A DNA stretch of 21,053 nt from DASSHC01 sp035693105 (GCA_035693105.1 DASSHC010000512.1:1-21053); one strand, 5' to 3'. Shown: positions 1 through 11,794, counted from the stretch's first letter. Translations and numbers: made by a program. Notes: a model not told the origin generated them from the letters alone.

Positions 1-1
1 T

Positions 2-1660
<1,659 letters not shown>

Positions 1661-1662
1661 GG

Positions 1663-1731
1663 TTCGGTGCCGCTCGTCGCGCGGGGCTAAAGCCGCCACG
1701 CTAGCCTCTCCGAAGCCTGCTGAAGCAGGCT
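1663..1731 (+). repeat. Left REP-like inverted repeat of the RAYT element
   Basis: The core GCGCGGGGCTAAAGCC starts at 1679 and the hairpin AGCCTGCTGAAGCAGGCT ends at 1731. The innermost 54 bases (1678-1731) match the reverse complement of 2185-2238 at 51 positions. Identity falls in the outer 15 bases. The folded form would be two adjacent stem-loops just after the subunit B stop, so it may also act as a terminator or mRNA stabiliser. Confidence 0.85.
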
Positions 1732-1766
1732 AGGCTGTTCGCAGTTCGTCGGGTTGAGGGAGCCGC

Positions 1767-2165
1767 ATGCCGTATTGGCGGTTGTTCTACCACCTGATTT
1801 GGGCGACACGCGGGCGAGAGCCGCTGATTGGCGCGAGTCTCGAAGCAGAGGTGTGGCGAATCGTGAAGCGGGCGGGAGAGCGTGGCGGGAGTTCGGTCTA
1901 CGCCGTGGGCGGCATCGAGAATCATGTCCATGTCGTCGTATCGATACCGCCATCATTGGCTGTAGCCGAGGCGGTGCGACGGATAAAAGGTGGGAGTTCG
2001 CACGAGATCAACGATCTGATCGGCGGCTTTGGCTGGCAGGCTGAATACGGCGTCGTGAGCTTCGCCGAGCGTCACCTCCCGATCGTAACGGCCTATGCCA
2101 CCAATCAGCGACGCCACCACGCCGACCAAACGCTCCGGCCGATCCTAGAGCAGATAACTGAATGA
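1767..2165 (+). CDS. REP-associated tyrosine transposase (Y1, HUH family)
   Basis: A 132-residue protein of the IS200/RAYT Y1 transposase family, which nicks and rejoins single-stranded DNA through a covalent tyrosine link. The HUH metal motif is His53-Val-His55 in GGIENHVHVVVS. The predicted nucleophile is Tyr110 in VTAYATNQRRHH, the usual Y-x3-Q-x-x-HH arrangement. The opening PYWRLFYHLIWATRGREPL is the standard first beta strand of these enzymes. Both catalytic motifs are intact and the reading frame is uninterrupted, so the protein is probably functional. The ATG at 1767 follows a GAGGGAG ribosome-binding site by four bases. The family is usually somewhat longer (about 130-200 residues), so this is a compact member. 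It is the only gene inside the inverted repeats. Confidence 0.9.
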   Translation: MPYWRLFYHLIWATRGREPLIGASLEAEVWRIVKRAGERGGSSVYAVGGIENHVHVVVSIPPSLAVAEAVRRIKGGSSHEINDLIGGFGWQAEYGVVSFAERHLPIVTAYATNQRRHHADQTLRPILEQITE

Positions 2166-2184
2166 TCGGCAATCGTATCACCCC

Positions 2185-2253
2185 AGCCTGCTTCAGCAGG
2201 CTTCGGAAAGGCTAGCGCGGTGGCTTTAGCCCCGCGCGCCAAGAGGCACCAAA
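2185..2253 (-). repeat. Right REP-like inverted repeat of the RAYT element
   Basis: Mirror copy of 1663-1731. It carries the same 8-bp stem at 2185-2202 and the same GGCTTTAGCCCCGCGCG outer motif at 2222-2238. Three differences occur in the inner 54 bases and four more in the outer part. It ends about 30 bases before the subunit A start, so it lies in that gene's leader. Confidence 0.85.
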
Positions 2254-2286
2254 GCTAGAGGACCATAGCAAACTGAGGAACACACC

Positions 2287-4749
<2,463 letters not shown>

Positions 4750-5066
4750 CGGGCGCGCCGCCCTCCCCCTGTCATCCTGAGCCGCAGCGAAGGATCTCTC
4801 ATCAACGCGGAGCATCTGTGTTGTGGTCAGGCAGACAGGATGACAGGGGTGGGGAAGGATCTCTCTTGATCGTATCGGTGTGTCGGTGCACGGCTGGGGA
4901 GATCCTTCGGCCGCGGCCCCAGCACGACAAGCGTGTGAACCGGCGCGGGGTACGTGCTTCGCCGGCGGCTCGCCGTTAACCCGTGGTTCAGCTTTCGCGC
5001 GTAGAGTGAACGCGAGAGGCGCTCGCCTCCCAACAGTCCAGTCACAGCGATCCGAGCCGGCGTCCG
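4750..5066. other. Intergenic stretch with dispersed repeat
   Basis: These 317 bases separate the topoisomerase A stop from the penicillin-binding protein start. The left half (4766-4923) is repeat DNA, described separately. The right half holds a small GAGGCG/CGCCTC palindrome near 5018-5031, and I see no convincing promoter or ORF with a ribosome-binding site. The promoter of the downstream gene probably lies here. Confidence 0.6.
4766..4923. repeat. Dispersed palindromic repeat, GTCATCCTGAG...GAAGGATCT type
   Basis: A 14-bp inverted pair, CCCCTGTCATCCTG at 4766-4779 and its exact reverse complement at 4836-4849, brackets a 56-base loop. The unit GAAGGATCTCTC occurs directly at 4789-4800 and 4854-4865, and inverted as GAGATCCTTC at 4899-4908. 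A further 7-bp stem GCTGGGG/CCCCAGC spans 4893-4923. From memory, the GTCATCCTGAGC-GCAGCGAAGGATCT family is scattered between genes in many bacterial genomes, and this looks like a nested or decayed pair of copies. No ORF is present. It may end the topoisomerase A transcript. Confidence 0.7.
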
Positions 5067-7313
5067 ATGAGCCACGGCAATCTCTACCGCAGGAGTCTCG
5101 CTCGCCCGCGCGGCCAGCGCCGCGCCGCACGCTTCGGGCATGCCGGGGGTGTCCATGTGCTGCCGCGGCCCACGCCGCTGCCGCCCGAGCTGCTGCACGC
5201 GCGTGGCCGCCGGCGGCCGCGCCCGCCGCTGCTGCGACGGGCGGCCTCGCTCGGCTGCCTGGCGCTCCTGGTGGGCGCGGGGCTCTGGGCCGGGCTGATC
5301 GCCGCGGTCGCCGCCGGTGGCTACACCGCCTGGTCGAGCATCACCAGCACCCTGCCGACGCTGGCGCAGATGCAGCAACCCACCTTCGCCACCACCAAGA
5401 TCTACGACCGCAACGGCGTGCTGCTCTATCAGGTGGCCGACCCTAACAACGGCTGGCGCACCCCCGTCGGCTACCAGGAGATCCTCGACCACATCGCCCA
5501 GCAGCAGGACGACCCCAACGCGCCGCACCACGCCTGGATCTTCGATGCCACCATCGCCGCCGAGGACGCCAGCTTCTGGACCAACCACGGCATCGACCCC
5601 AGCGCCATCCTGCGCAGCTTCGTCGAGGACGTCAGTGGCAACGGCTTCTCCGGCGCCTCGACCATCACCCAGCAGCTCGTGCGGCTGGTCTACCCCAGCC
5701 AGATCGGCTACCAGGTCAGCTACGCGCGCAAGCTGCGCGAGGCGGTCATGGCCTACCGCTTCTCCCAGCACTTCACCAAGCCGCAGATCCTGGAGATGTA
5801 CCTCAACGACATCTACTACGGCGAGGGCGCCTACGGCATCGACGCCGCCTCGGAGATCTACTTCGGCGAGCACCCCTGGAATCTCTCGCTCGGCCAGGCC
5901 GCCCTACTCGCCGGGCTGCCCCGGGCGCCCAGCGCCTACGACCCCTTCGACGACTACCAGGCCGCGCGGGCGCGCCAGCAGTACGTGCTGGCCCAGATGG
6001 TCAAGACCGGGGTCATCACCAAACAGCAGGCCGACGACGCCTACGCCACCCCGATCACCCTGGCGCCGCCCGACGTGACCCACCCCAGCGCGCCGCTGGC
6101 GCCGCACTTCGTCAACTTCGTGCTCGGCTGGCTGGAGCAGCGCTACGGCTCCAACGCGGTCTACGGCGGCGGGCTGATCGTCAAGACGACGCTCGACTAC
6201 CACCTGCAGCAGGCGGCGCAGCAGATCGTCGCCAAGCAGGTCAAGCAGCTCGCCTGGGACGACCTCGACAACGGCGCGCTGGTCGCCATGCTGCCCGAGA
6301 CCGGCGAGATCGTGGCTATGGTCGGCAGCGCCGACTACTACGACGACGCCATCGATGGCCAGGTCAACGTGGCGGTCATGCCGCGCTCGCCGGGCAGCTC
6401 GATCAAGCCGGTGACCTACCTGGCGGCGCTGGAGCGCGGCTTCTACCCCGGCACGATTCTCAATGACATCGACAAGAAGTACCCGGTGCCGGACCAGCCG
6501 GGCACGTTCTACGAGCCGCACAACGACACCTTCAAGCACTACGGCAAGGTCACGGTGCGCGAGGCGCTGGACAACTCGCTGAACGTGCCGGCGGTCGAGA
6601 CGCTCAACTATGTCGGCGTGCAGACGATGATCGACCTCGATCATGCCCTGGGCAACAAATCGACCATGTACAGCGGCTACTACGGGCTCTCGGTCACGGT
6701 GGGCGGCGGCGATGTAACCCTGCTCGACCACACCACCGTCTTCGCCACGCTGGCCAACGAGGGGCGCTACGTGCCTTACACGCCGGTCCTGCAGGTGAAC
6801 GGCCAGGGGGGCAAGCTCCTCTACCAGCTCAACCGGGGGAAGGCCGAGCAGAACGGGCAGCAGGTGGCGCCCGCCGCCAACGTCTACCAGCTCACCAACA
6901 TCCTGACCGACAACCAGGCCCGCACCATGATCTTCGGCGCCAACTCGCCGCTCCACGTACCCGAGCTAAACCGGCCCGTCGCGGCCAAAACCGGCACCTC
7001 CGACGGCCCGCGCGACGGGCTGACGATGGGCTACACCACCGATCTGGTCGTCGGCGTCTGGACCGGGAACACCGACAACTCGCTGATGGGGAGCCTGGAC
7101 GCGGTCTCGACCGCCGGGCCGATCTGGCACGACTTCATGGTGGCCGCCCATCAGCCCCAGTTCGCGTCAACCCTGGCCGCGCCGGACGGCAAGCCGGTGC
7201 CGCCCGACTTCCCGGTGCCGCCCAACGTCTACCTGGGCAAAGCCTGCGACAAGCCCACCCCCGAGGTGCTGCTGCGCGGCGTCAAAGTCGTCTGCGACGC
7301 CGGCGCGCCCTAG
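5067..7313 (+). CDS. Class A penicillin-binding protein (transglycosylase/transpeptidase)
   Basis: Bifunctional peptidoglycan synthase of 748 residues, anchored in the membrane and acting outside. A basic, proline-rich cytoplasmic tail (1-66) precedes one membrane span (about 68-92). The GT51 glycosyltransferase domain has catalytic Glu166 in EDASFWTNHGID, GASTITQQL at 196-204 and RKLREAVMAYRFSQHFTK. The transpeptidase domain has Ser444-Ser-Ile-Lys447 as the SxxK nucleophile motif, Ser504-Leu-Asn506 as SxN and Lys641-Thr-Gly643 as KTG. All catalytic motifs are intact. The tail after 690 is short and lacks PASTA domains. The ATG at 5067 has no strong ribosome-binding site, so a start within the first 30 codons is possible. 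A secreted GerMN/LGFP protein follows 127 bases later on the same strand. Confidence 0.95.
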   Translation: MSHGNLYRRSLARPRGQRRAARFGHAGGVHVLPRPTPLPPELLHARGRRRPRPPLLRRAASLGCLALLVGAGLWAGLIAAVAAGGYTAWSSITSTLPTLAQMQQPTFATTKIYDRNGVLLYQVADPNNGWRTPVGYQEILDHIAQQQDDPNAPHHAWIFDATIAAEDASFWTNHGIDPSAILRSFVEDVSGNGFSGASTITQQLVRLVYPSQIGYQVSYARKLREAVMAYRFSQHFTKPQILEMYLNDIYYGEGAYGIDAASEIYFGEHPWNLSLGQAALLAGLPRAPSAYDPFDDYQAARARQQYVLAQMVKTGVITKQQADDAYATPITLAPPDVTHPSAPLAPHFVNFVLGWLEQRYGSNAVYGGGLIVKTTLDYHLQQAAQQIVAKQVKQLAWDDLDNGALVAMLPETGEIVAMVGSADYYDDAIDGQVNVAVMPRSPGSSIKPVTYLAALERGFYPGTILNDIDKKYPVPDQPGTFYEPHNDTFKHYGKVTVREALDNSLNVPAVETLNYVGVQTMIDLDHALGNKSTMYSGYYGLSVTVGGGDVTLLDHTTVFATLANEGRYVPYTPVLQVNGQGGKLLYQLNRGKAEQNGQQVAPAANVYQLTNILTDNQARTMIFGANSPLHVPELNRPVAAKTGTSDGPRDGLTMGYTTDLVVGVWTGNTDNSLMGSLDAVSTAGPIWHDFMVAAHQPQFASTLAAPDGKPVPPDFPVPPNVYLGKACDKPTPEVLLRGVKVVCDAGAP

Positions 7314-7361
7314 AGCCGGTGGGGGCTGCTGTTCGTTAATCGGAGCATCGAGAGCGGAACG

Positions 7362-7387
7362 GCGCGGCGTCCGGGTGAGCGCCGCGC
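7362..7387 (+). terminator. Candidate hairpin after the penicillin-binding protein
   Basis: An 8-bp perfect stem, GCGCGGCG at 7362-7369 and CGCCGCGC at 7380-7387, closes a 10-base loop. It has no T-run, so intrinsic termination is weakly supported. It could equally be leader structure of the next gene. Confidence 0.3.
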
Positions 7388-7440
7388 GCCGCATCGGTGC
7401 CTGTACCCCTACGTGTGGCTGTGGCCGAAAGGAGTGCCCC

Positions 7441-8505
7441 ATGCGCGCTCGACCCCGCCGGCTCTCCGTGCTGATTCCCGCGCTGCTCCTCTTCCCGCTG
7501 CTGCTGGTCTCGCACGCGGGCGCCGCGGCCAGCAACGCCAACATTTATCTGGTCGCGCTCAACGACAACGGACAGTCCGGCATGCAGATCGGCTGCCTCG
7601 ACAGCCTGATCCCGGTCCAGACCCAGATCCAGGCGAGCGGCGGCGTCGAGTCGCGGATCAGCGCCGCCTTGACCGCCCTCTTCGCCATCCACGACCAGTT
7701 CTACGGCCAGTCGGGCCTCTACAACGGCCTCCACCTGTCGACGCTCAGTGTCGCCAACGTCACGATGGGCGGGCCGGACGGCCACACCGCCGTGGTCCAC
7801 CTCTCCGGCACCATGGCCAGCGGCGGCATCTGCGACGATCCGCGCATCGAGCAGCAGGTCGAGCAGACGATCCTCCAGTTCCCCGGCGTCTGGGACACCA
7901 CGGTCTATCTCGGCGACCGCCAGCTCTTCGTGCCGGTGGTCGGCCAGTACTTCGACGTCACCGGGCACTGGGTCACCGGGCGCTTCCAGGCGGTCTGGAA
8001 CGGCTCGGGCGGGCTGCCGGTCTTCGGTTACCCGATGAGCGGGCGGCTGGATCAGAACAACCTGATGGTGCAGTACTTCGAGCGCCAGCGCTTCGAGCTG
8101 CACCCGAACAACGCCGCGCCCTACGACGTGCTGCTCGGGCTGCTCGGCACCGAGGCGGCGCAGCAGCGCGGCCTCATGAACACGGCGCCCTTCCAGCCGC
8201 TGCCGGCGACGACGCAGAGCAACGCCAACTGCACCTTCTTCGCCGCCACCGGCCACCGCCTCTGCTTCGGGTTCCGCGCCTACTGGCAGAGTCACGGGCT
8301 GGAGTTCGGCGACCCCGGCGTCTCCTACCGCGAGGCGCTGGCCCTCTTCGGCTACCCGATCTCCGAGGAGTTTACCGACCCGGCGACCGGGCTGACCACG
8401 CAATACTTCCAGCGCGCGGTCTTCCAGTACCAGCCGAACAACCAGCCGCCCTGGGACATCCTGCTGCAACGGCTCGGCGCGGATCAACTGGCCGCGACTA
8501 AGTAA
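7441..8505 (+). CDS. Secreted GerMN-domain protein with two LGFP-like repeats
   Basis: A 354-residue exported protein. A signal peptide (1-30, basic MRARPRR, a leucine-rich core, then SHAGAAA) is followed by a GerMN-like domain at about 35-163. This domain carries the GCLDSLIPV opening, the SGLYNGLHLSTLSV strand and the CDDPRIEQQVEQTILQFPGV helix typical of GerMN. Cys52 and Cys131 could form a disulfide. Two tryptophan-, tyrosine- and glycine-rich repeats follow (about 170-236 and 267-346). Each contains GYP[MI]S, QYF[EQ]R and P[YW]D[VI]LL, resembling LGFP-type wall-associated repeats common in Chloroflexota. I chose the ATG at 7441 because AAAGGAG ends six bases before it; the frame is open upstream to 7375. 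GerMN occurs in sporulation and lipoprotein proteins; its ligand is not settled. A role at the cell wall, next to a penicillin-binding protein, is inference. Confidence 0.85.
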   Translation: MRARPRRLSVLIPALLLFPLLLVSHAGAAASNANIYLVALNDNGQSGMQIGCLDSLIPVQTQIQASGGVESRISAALTALFAIHDQFYGQSGLYNGLHLSTLSVANVTMGGPDGHTAVVHLSGTMASGGICDDPRIEQQVEQTILQFPGVWDTTVYLGDRQLFVPVVGQYFDVTGHWVTGRFQAVWNGSGGLPVFGYPMSGRLDQNNLMVQYFERQRFELHPNNAAPYDVLLGLLGTEAAQQRGLMNTAPFQPLPATTQSNANCTFFAATGHRLCFGFRAYWQSHGLEFGDPGVSYREALALFGYPISEEFTDPATGLTTQYFQRAVFQYQPNNQPPWDILLQRLGADQLAATK

Positions 8506-8517
8506 CGCATTCGATCA

Positions 8518-8547
8518 GGCGGGCCGGCCCAAACGGGCTGGCCCGCC
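8518..8547. terminator. Bidirectional hairpin terminator between convergent genes
   Basis: A 13-bp stem (8518-8530 with 8535-8547) containing one G-T pair closes an AAAC loop. It starts 12 bases after the stop of the GerMN protein and ends one base before the stop of the small convergent membrane protein. There is no long T-run on either side, so it may be only partly efficient, but the stem is very stable. Confidence 0.65.
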
Positions 8548-8548
8548 C

Positions 8549-8668
8549 TCAGTCGTCGCCGGAGTGGTCCTCCCACCAGGCGTAGACCGCGATCGCGCCG
8601 AAGACGAGCCCCGCGAGCACGAAGATCACGGCGCCGACGACGTAGCCGGTATTGGCTGGGAGCGGCAT
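8549..8668 (-). CDS. Small single-span membrane protein (39 residues)
   Basis: Reading the minus strand from ATG at 8668 gives 39 codons and a TGA at 8549-8551. The product has a short polar start (MPLPANTG), one hydrophobic span of roughly residues 9-31 (YVVGAVIFVLAGLVFGAIAV) and an acidic tail WWEDHSGDD. A GGGAG ribosome-binding site lies about nine bases before the ATG. Positive evidence is the clean membrane-span pattern, the ribosome-binding site and the terminator hairpin beginning directly after its stop. It lies 51 bases downstream of the XRE-STAND regulator on the same strand, so it may share that transcript. I do not recognise a family; the function is unknown. Its small size makes chance a real alternative. 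Confidence 0.6.
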   Translation of the reverse strand: MPLPANTGYVVGAVIFVLAGLVFGAIAVYAWWEDHSGDD

Positions 8669-8719
8669 GGGGAGGATCTCCCGGTGATCTCCGGCTCTGC
8701 GCCACTCGGGCTTCGGCGC

Positions 8720-11700
8720 TCAGGCTCCGGTCGAGGGTGGCGCCTGCTCCGCGCGCGCGCCCGCCGGAGTCCCAGGGGAGCGCCGCGGCGACGCGCCGTC
8801 GAGCGCCGCGAGGTCGCGCTCCACCCGTGCCAGGTCGCGGCGCGCACCGAGCCGGCGAAAGATGGCCTGGGCCTGCCGCAGTGGGTGGTCGGAGTCCGCC
8901 GGTTCGATCCGGCACCGCGGGTCGTCGCGCGCCGCCAGCAGCGTTCCTTGAAGGTGGAGCAGCCGCGCCTCGCCGTAGGGGTGTGGCATGGCTCGCGCCA
9001 GCACCACCCCTTCCTCCAGGCAGCGTTCGGCGCCGGTCCAGTCGCCCTGCCGCAGCGCGATGGCGGCGCGCACCCAGAGCGCATCGACCAGCGTCAGCCG
9101 CAGCGCGTCGCGCCGGGCGCGCCCGAGCGCCTGCTCGGCCGTCTCGACGGCCCGGGTCAAGTCACCCTGCTCCAGGTGTGCCCAGGCGAGCGCCGGAAGA
9201 AACGCGACCGCGTAGAAATCGTCCAGCCCGGGGCGATCGAGGAGCGGGCCCAACCGGGCGATGGCCGCTTCCGGGCAGCCCTCCAGCACCGCGAGCTTCG
9301 CGAGTATGTCCGCTGCCCGGCGGCTCGCCGTCAGATCGCCGTTCCGCTCGGCGAGGGTCAACGCCTCTCCCGCGCTCGCCGCCGCGGCGGCCAGGTCGCC
9401 CTCGCCCAGGGAGAGCGCGGCCAGGACGGCGAGGGTGTGGGCCCGGTAAAAGGAACGGCCGAGCCGCTCGCCGAGCGCGACCGCCTCCTCCAGATCGCGG
9501 CGCGCCGGCCGCCAGTCGCCGCGCAGGAATGCCAGCCAGCCCCGAAGCGTCAGGGCGATCGTGAGCTGACCGGGATCGCCCAGTTCCTCGGCCGCCGCGT
9601 GGGTGCGCTCGACATGCAGCCAGGCGGCGTCCAGCGCGCCGCGCACCACGTGCGGGTAGACCATCTCCTGATGCGCCCGCACGATGACCTGCACGTCGCT
9701 CAACGCGTCGAGCCGGGCAAGCACCTGCTCGCGCTGCCGCAGCAGGTCGTCGATCGGAAGCTCGCCCAGCATCGAGAGCGTTTCGAGCCGGTTCCACTCG
9801 GCCACGGTACGCGTGCGCTCGTCACCGCTCCTCCGCGCCAGCTCGATCGCCCGCTCGCTCGCCGCCAGCGCCGCGTGAAACGCGTCCGTGTGATGGAGGA
9901 GATGCCCGAGCGCCTCGTAGGCCGGCGCCAGGGGGAGCGGCGGATCGCCGCACGCGAAGCCCGCGATCAGCGCTCGCAGGCGCGCGACGCCCGCCTGGAA
10001 GCTGCCACGCCGCATGTGCGCTCGGCCGATCTGGGTCGCGAGGCGGGCGATGCTCTCGGTGTCGCCGGCCGCCTGGGCAGCCGCCGCCGCCTGGTCCAGC
10101 AGCGGCAGCGCCGCGTCGTACTGCCCGGCGCGCGCCAGGACCGCCGCCAGCTTCTCGCGCAGCCGGGCCGCCTCCGCTTCCCGGCCAAGCCGCTCCAGCC
10201 GCTCCAGCAGCGTGCGGTAGCGCACCTCGGCGTACTCGTCGGCGTGCCGCGCGGCTGCCTGGTCGCCGTCCAGCTCGAGATAGGGCAGCGCCCGGTCCGC
10301 GGCATCGCTTTGCAGGTAGTGGTCGGCGACGAGCCCTGGCGGCCCCCCCTGCGGCCGCGCCTCCAGCGCCTCGGCCACTCTGCGGTGCAGCAGCGCACGC
10401 GTGGCCGCGCCTTCGCCGGCCGCCACCACCTCCCAGATCAGATCGTGGGCGAACTGGTAACGGTCGCCGCGCTGCTCGAGCAACAGGCGCGCCCGGCTGG
10501 CCTCGTCGAGGGCCGCCGCCACCTCGTCCACGGGACGGCCGCTGGCCACCTGGACCAGGGAACGCTCGATCTCCTGGCCGATCACCGCCGCGATACGCAG
10601 CACGTCCCGAGTCGCCGGCGCCAGGACGGCCACCCGCTGGCGGATGCTCTGCCCCAGGTCGAAGGGCACTGCCTCCCGATCCGGCTCGCCCGGCCCGAGG
10701 CGCAGCGCGCTGGCCCAACTGATCAGGAAGAAGGGGACGCCCCCCGCGCGCTGGAGCACCTGCTCGCGAACGCGCGCGTCCACCTCGTCACCGGCGGGGA
10801 GCACCGCGGCGAGGAGCCGCAGCGCCTCCTGTTCCGAGAGCGGGCCGAGCGGCGCCTGCGCGAGCCCCCCCGGCGCGATGTCGGCCAGCAGCGCGGCGAG
10901 CAGGTGGCCGCTCTGCACCTCGGTATCGCGGTAGGCCCCCACCACCCGCAGCGGCACGCGCAGCGGATGGCCCGGATCGGCGGCGCGCAGCAGGCTGGCC
11001 AGGAGGTCGAGCGCGCTCTGCCCCGCCCACTGCAGGTCATCGAGCAGCAGGAGCGTGCCGGCCGGGCCGGCGACGTTGGCCAGATAGCGCTGCACCGCGC
11101 CGAACATGAGACGCCGCTGCTGAACCTCGGGGAGCGTGCGCGCCGGCAATGGCGGGATCGGTCCCTCGGCCAACTCGGGAAGGAGCTGGACCAGCCAGGC
11201 GCAGCCCTCCAGCGATCGCCGCAGGGCGAGCGGCTGCTGCCCCGCGATGTGCTGCTGCAGCGCTTCGAGCAGGGGTGCGTAGGGCTCCTGGCCGCGGTGT
11301 CGCCGGCAGCCACCAGGCAGAACGGTCCAACCCGCAGCCACCGCTTGCCGCGCCACCTCCCGCAGCAGGCGCGTCTTGCCGATGCCCGGCTCGCCGGTCA
11401 GCAGAAACGCGGGCGGACCATCGCTCAGCAGATAGTCTTCCAGCCGGGAGAGGATCTCCTGGCGGCCAACGAACGGGTGTAGCGCGCTGACGGCTCCCGC
11501 GTGTGCGGGGCGGCGGGGTGGGGCCGGCGCGGCGCGGCCCTGGCGAGCGGCCCGCAGGAGCGCCTGCTCGCGCGGCGAGAGGTCGAGCGCCGCCATCAGC
11601 AGTTCCAGCGTCTCGCGACGCGGCGTCCCGGCCTGGTCGCGCTCGAGGTAGACGATCGTCCGGGCGCTCACCCCGGCGCGTCCGGCCAGCGCCTCCTGCG

Positions 11701-11764
11701 TCAAGCCGGCTTCCAAGCGGTATCGCCTCAGCAGGGCGCCGATGGTCGGTGGTTCGGCTGTCAT
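8720..11764 (-). CDS. XRE-HTH / STAND ATPase / TPR transcriptional regulator
   Basis: A 1014-residue predicted regulator. Residues 7-62 form an XRE-type helix-turn-helix (LTQEALAGRAGVSARTIVYLE). An AAA/STAND ATPase follows, with Walker A GEPGIGKT (124-131), Walker B LLLLDD (238-243), and a following winged-helix region. Residues from about 560 to 990 are alanine- and leucine-rich helical repeats of TPR type (for example LAPAYEALGHLLHHTD). There is no C-terminal LuxR helix-turn-helix, unlike MalT-type proteins. The tail is low-complexity. STAND proteins switch on upon ligand and ATP binding; the ligand here is unknown. ATG at 11764 places the HTH close to the N terminus. It is transcribed divergently from the SnoaL-like gene, so it may regulate that gene, itself, or both. 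Many such proteins occur in Chloroflexota and Actinomycetota. Confidence 0.9.
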   Translation of the reverse strand: MTAEPPTIGALLRRYRLEAGLTQEALAGRAGVSARTIVYLERDQAGTPRRETLELLMAALDLSPREQALLRAARQGRAAPAPPRRPAHAGAVSALHPFVGRQEILSRLEDYLLSDGPPAFLLTGEPGIGKTRLLREVARQAVAAGWTVLPGGCRRHRGQEPYAPLLEALQQHIAGQQPLALRRSLEGCAWLVQLLPELAEGPIPPLPARTLPEVQQRRLMFGAVQRYLANVAGPAGTLLLLDDLQWAGQSALDLLASLLRAADPGHPLRVPLRVVGAYRDTEVQSGHLLAALLADIAPGGLAQAPLGPLSEQEALRLLAAVLPAGDEVDARVREQVLQRAGGVPFFLISWASALRLGPGEPDREAVPFDLGQSIRQRVAVLAPATRDVLRIAAVIGQEIERSLVQVASGRPVDEVAAALDEASRARLLLEQRGDRYQFAHDLIWEVVAAGEGAATRALLHRRVAEALEARPQGGPPGLVADHYLQSDAADRALPYLELDGDQAAARHADEYAEVRYRTLLERLERLGREAEAARLREKLAAVLARAGQYDAALPLLDQAAAAAQAAGDTESIARLATQIGRAHMRRGSFQAGVARLRALIAGFACGDPPLPLAPAYEALGHLLHHTDAFHAALAASERAIELARRSGDERTRTVAEWNRLETLSMLGELPIDDLLRQREQVLARLDALSDVQVIVRAHQEMVYPHVVRGALDAAWLHVERTHAAAEELGDPGQLTIALTLRGWLAFLRGDWRPARRDLEEAVALGERLGRSFYRAHTLAVLAALSLGEGDLAAAAASAGEALTLAERNGDLTASRRAADILAKLAVLEGCPEAAIARLGPLLDRPGLDDFYAVAFLPALAWAHLEQGDLTRAVETAEQALGRARRDALRLTLVDALWVRAAIALRQGDWTGAERCLEEGVVLARAMPHPYGEARLLHLQGTLLAARDDPRCRIEPADSDHPLRQAQAIFRRLGARRDLARVERDLAALDGASPRRSPGTPAGARAEQAPPSTGA

Positions 11765-11774
11765 CAGACCATCT

Positions 11775-11794
11775 TTACTCCTGGTTACTCCTGG
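11775..11794 (-). promoter_or_regulatory. Tandem CCAGGAGTAA repeat with a two-codon leader ORF
   Basis: On the minus strand the 10-mer CCAGGAGTAA occurs twice without a gap (11785-11794 and 11775-11784), directly before the regulator. The second copy supplies an AGGAG five bases before an ATG that reads ATG-GTC-TGA (Met-Val-stop). The TGA overlaps the regulator's own ATG as TGATG. This suggests translational coupling through a minimal leader ORF. The perfect tandem repeat could alternatively be an XRE operator or a duplicated ribosome-binding site. Confidence 0.45.

Larger units (their letters stand above)
1663..2253 (+). mobile_element. RAYT/IS200-type element with 69-bp inverted repeat ends
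   Basis: A single transposase gene is framed by two inverted copies of a 69-bp sequence (1663-1731 and 2185-2253), matching at 62 of 69 positions by my hand alignment. Each copy carries two small hairpins: a GGCT-AA-AGCC stem and a perfect 8-bp AGCCTGCT/AGCAGGCT stem. This is the architecture of REP-associated tyrosine transposases, whose REP-like palindromes are mobilised as single-stranded DNA. The left end begins 3 bases after the topoisomerase B stop codon, and the right end lies about 30 bases before the subunit A start. The interior looks less GC-rich than the flanking genes, which fits acquisition. No target duplication is visible, as expected for HUH enzymes. Confidence 0.85.

Noticed and set aside
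1663..2253. CRISPR or tRNA-linked integration at the paired repeats
   Set aside because: The repeats are only two, inverted and flank a Y1 transposase, and there is no tRNA gene or integrase.
8564..11482. Plus-strand open frame of 972 codons opposite the STAND regulator
   Set aside because: It is a codon-position mirror in high-GC DNA: composition is dominated by Arg, Gln, Gly and Ala, no domain is visible, and the opposite frame has HTH, Walker and TPR motifs.
8720..11764. An antiphage STAND (Avs-like) defence protein
   Set aside because: The N-terminal XRE DNA-binding domain indicates a regulator. There is no nuclease or other effector domain, and no defence genes are nearby.
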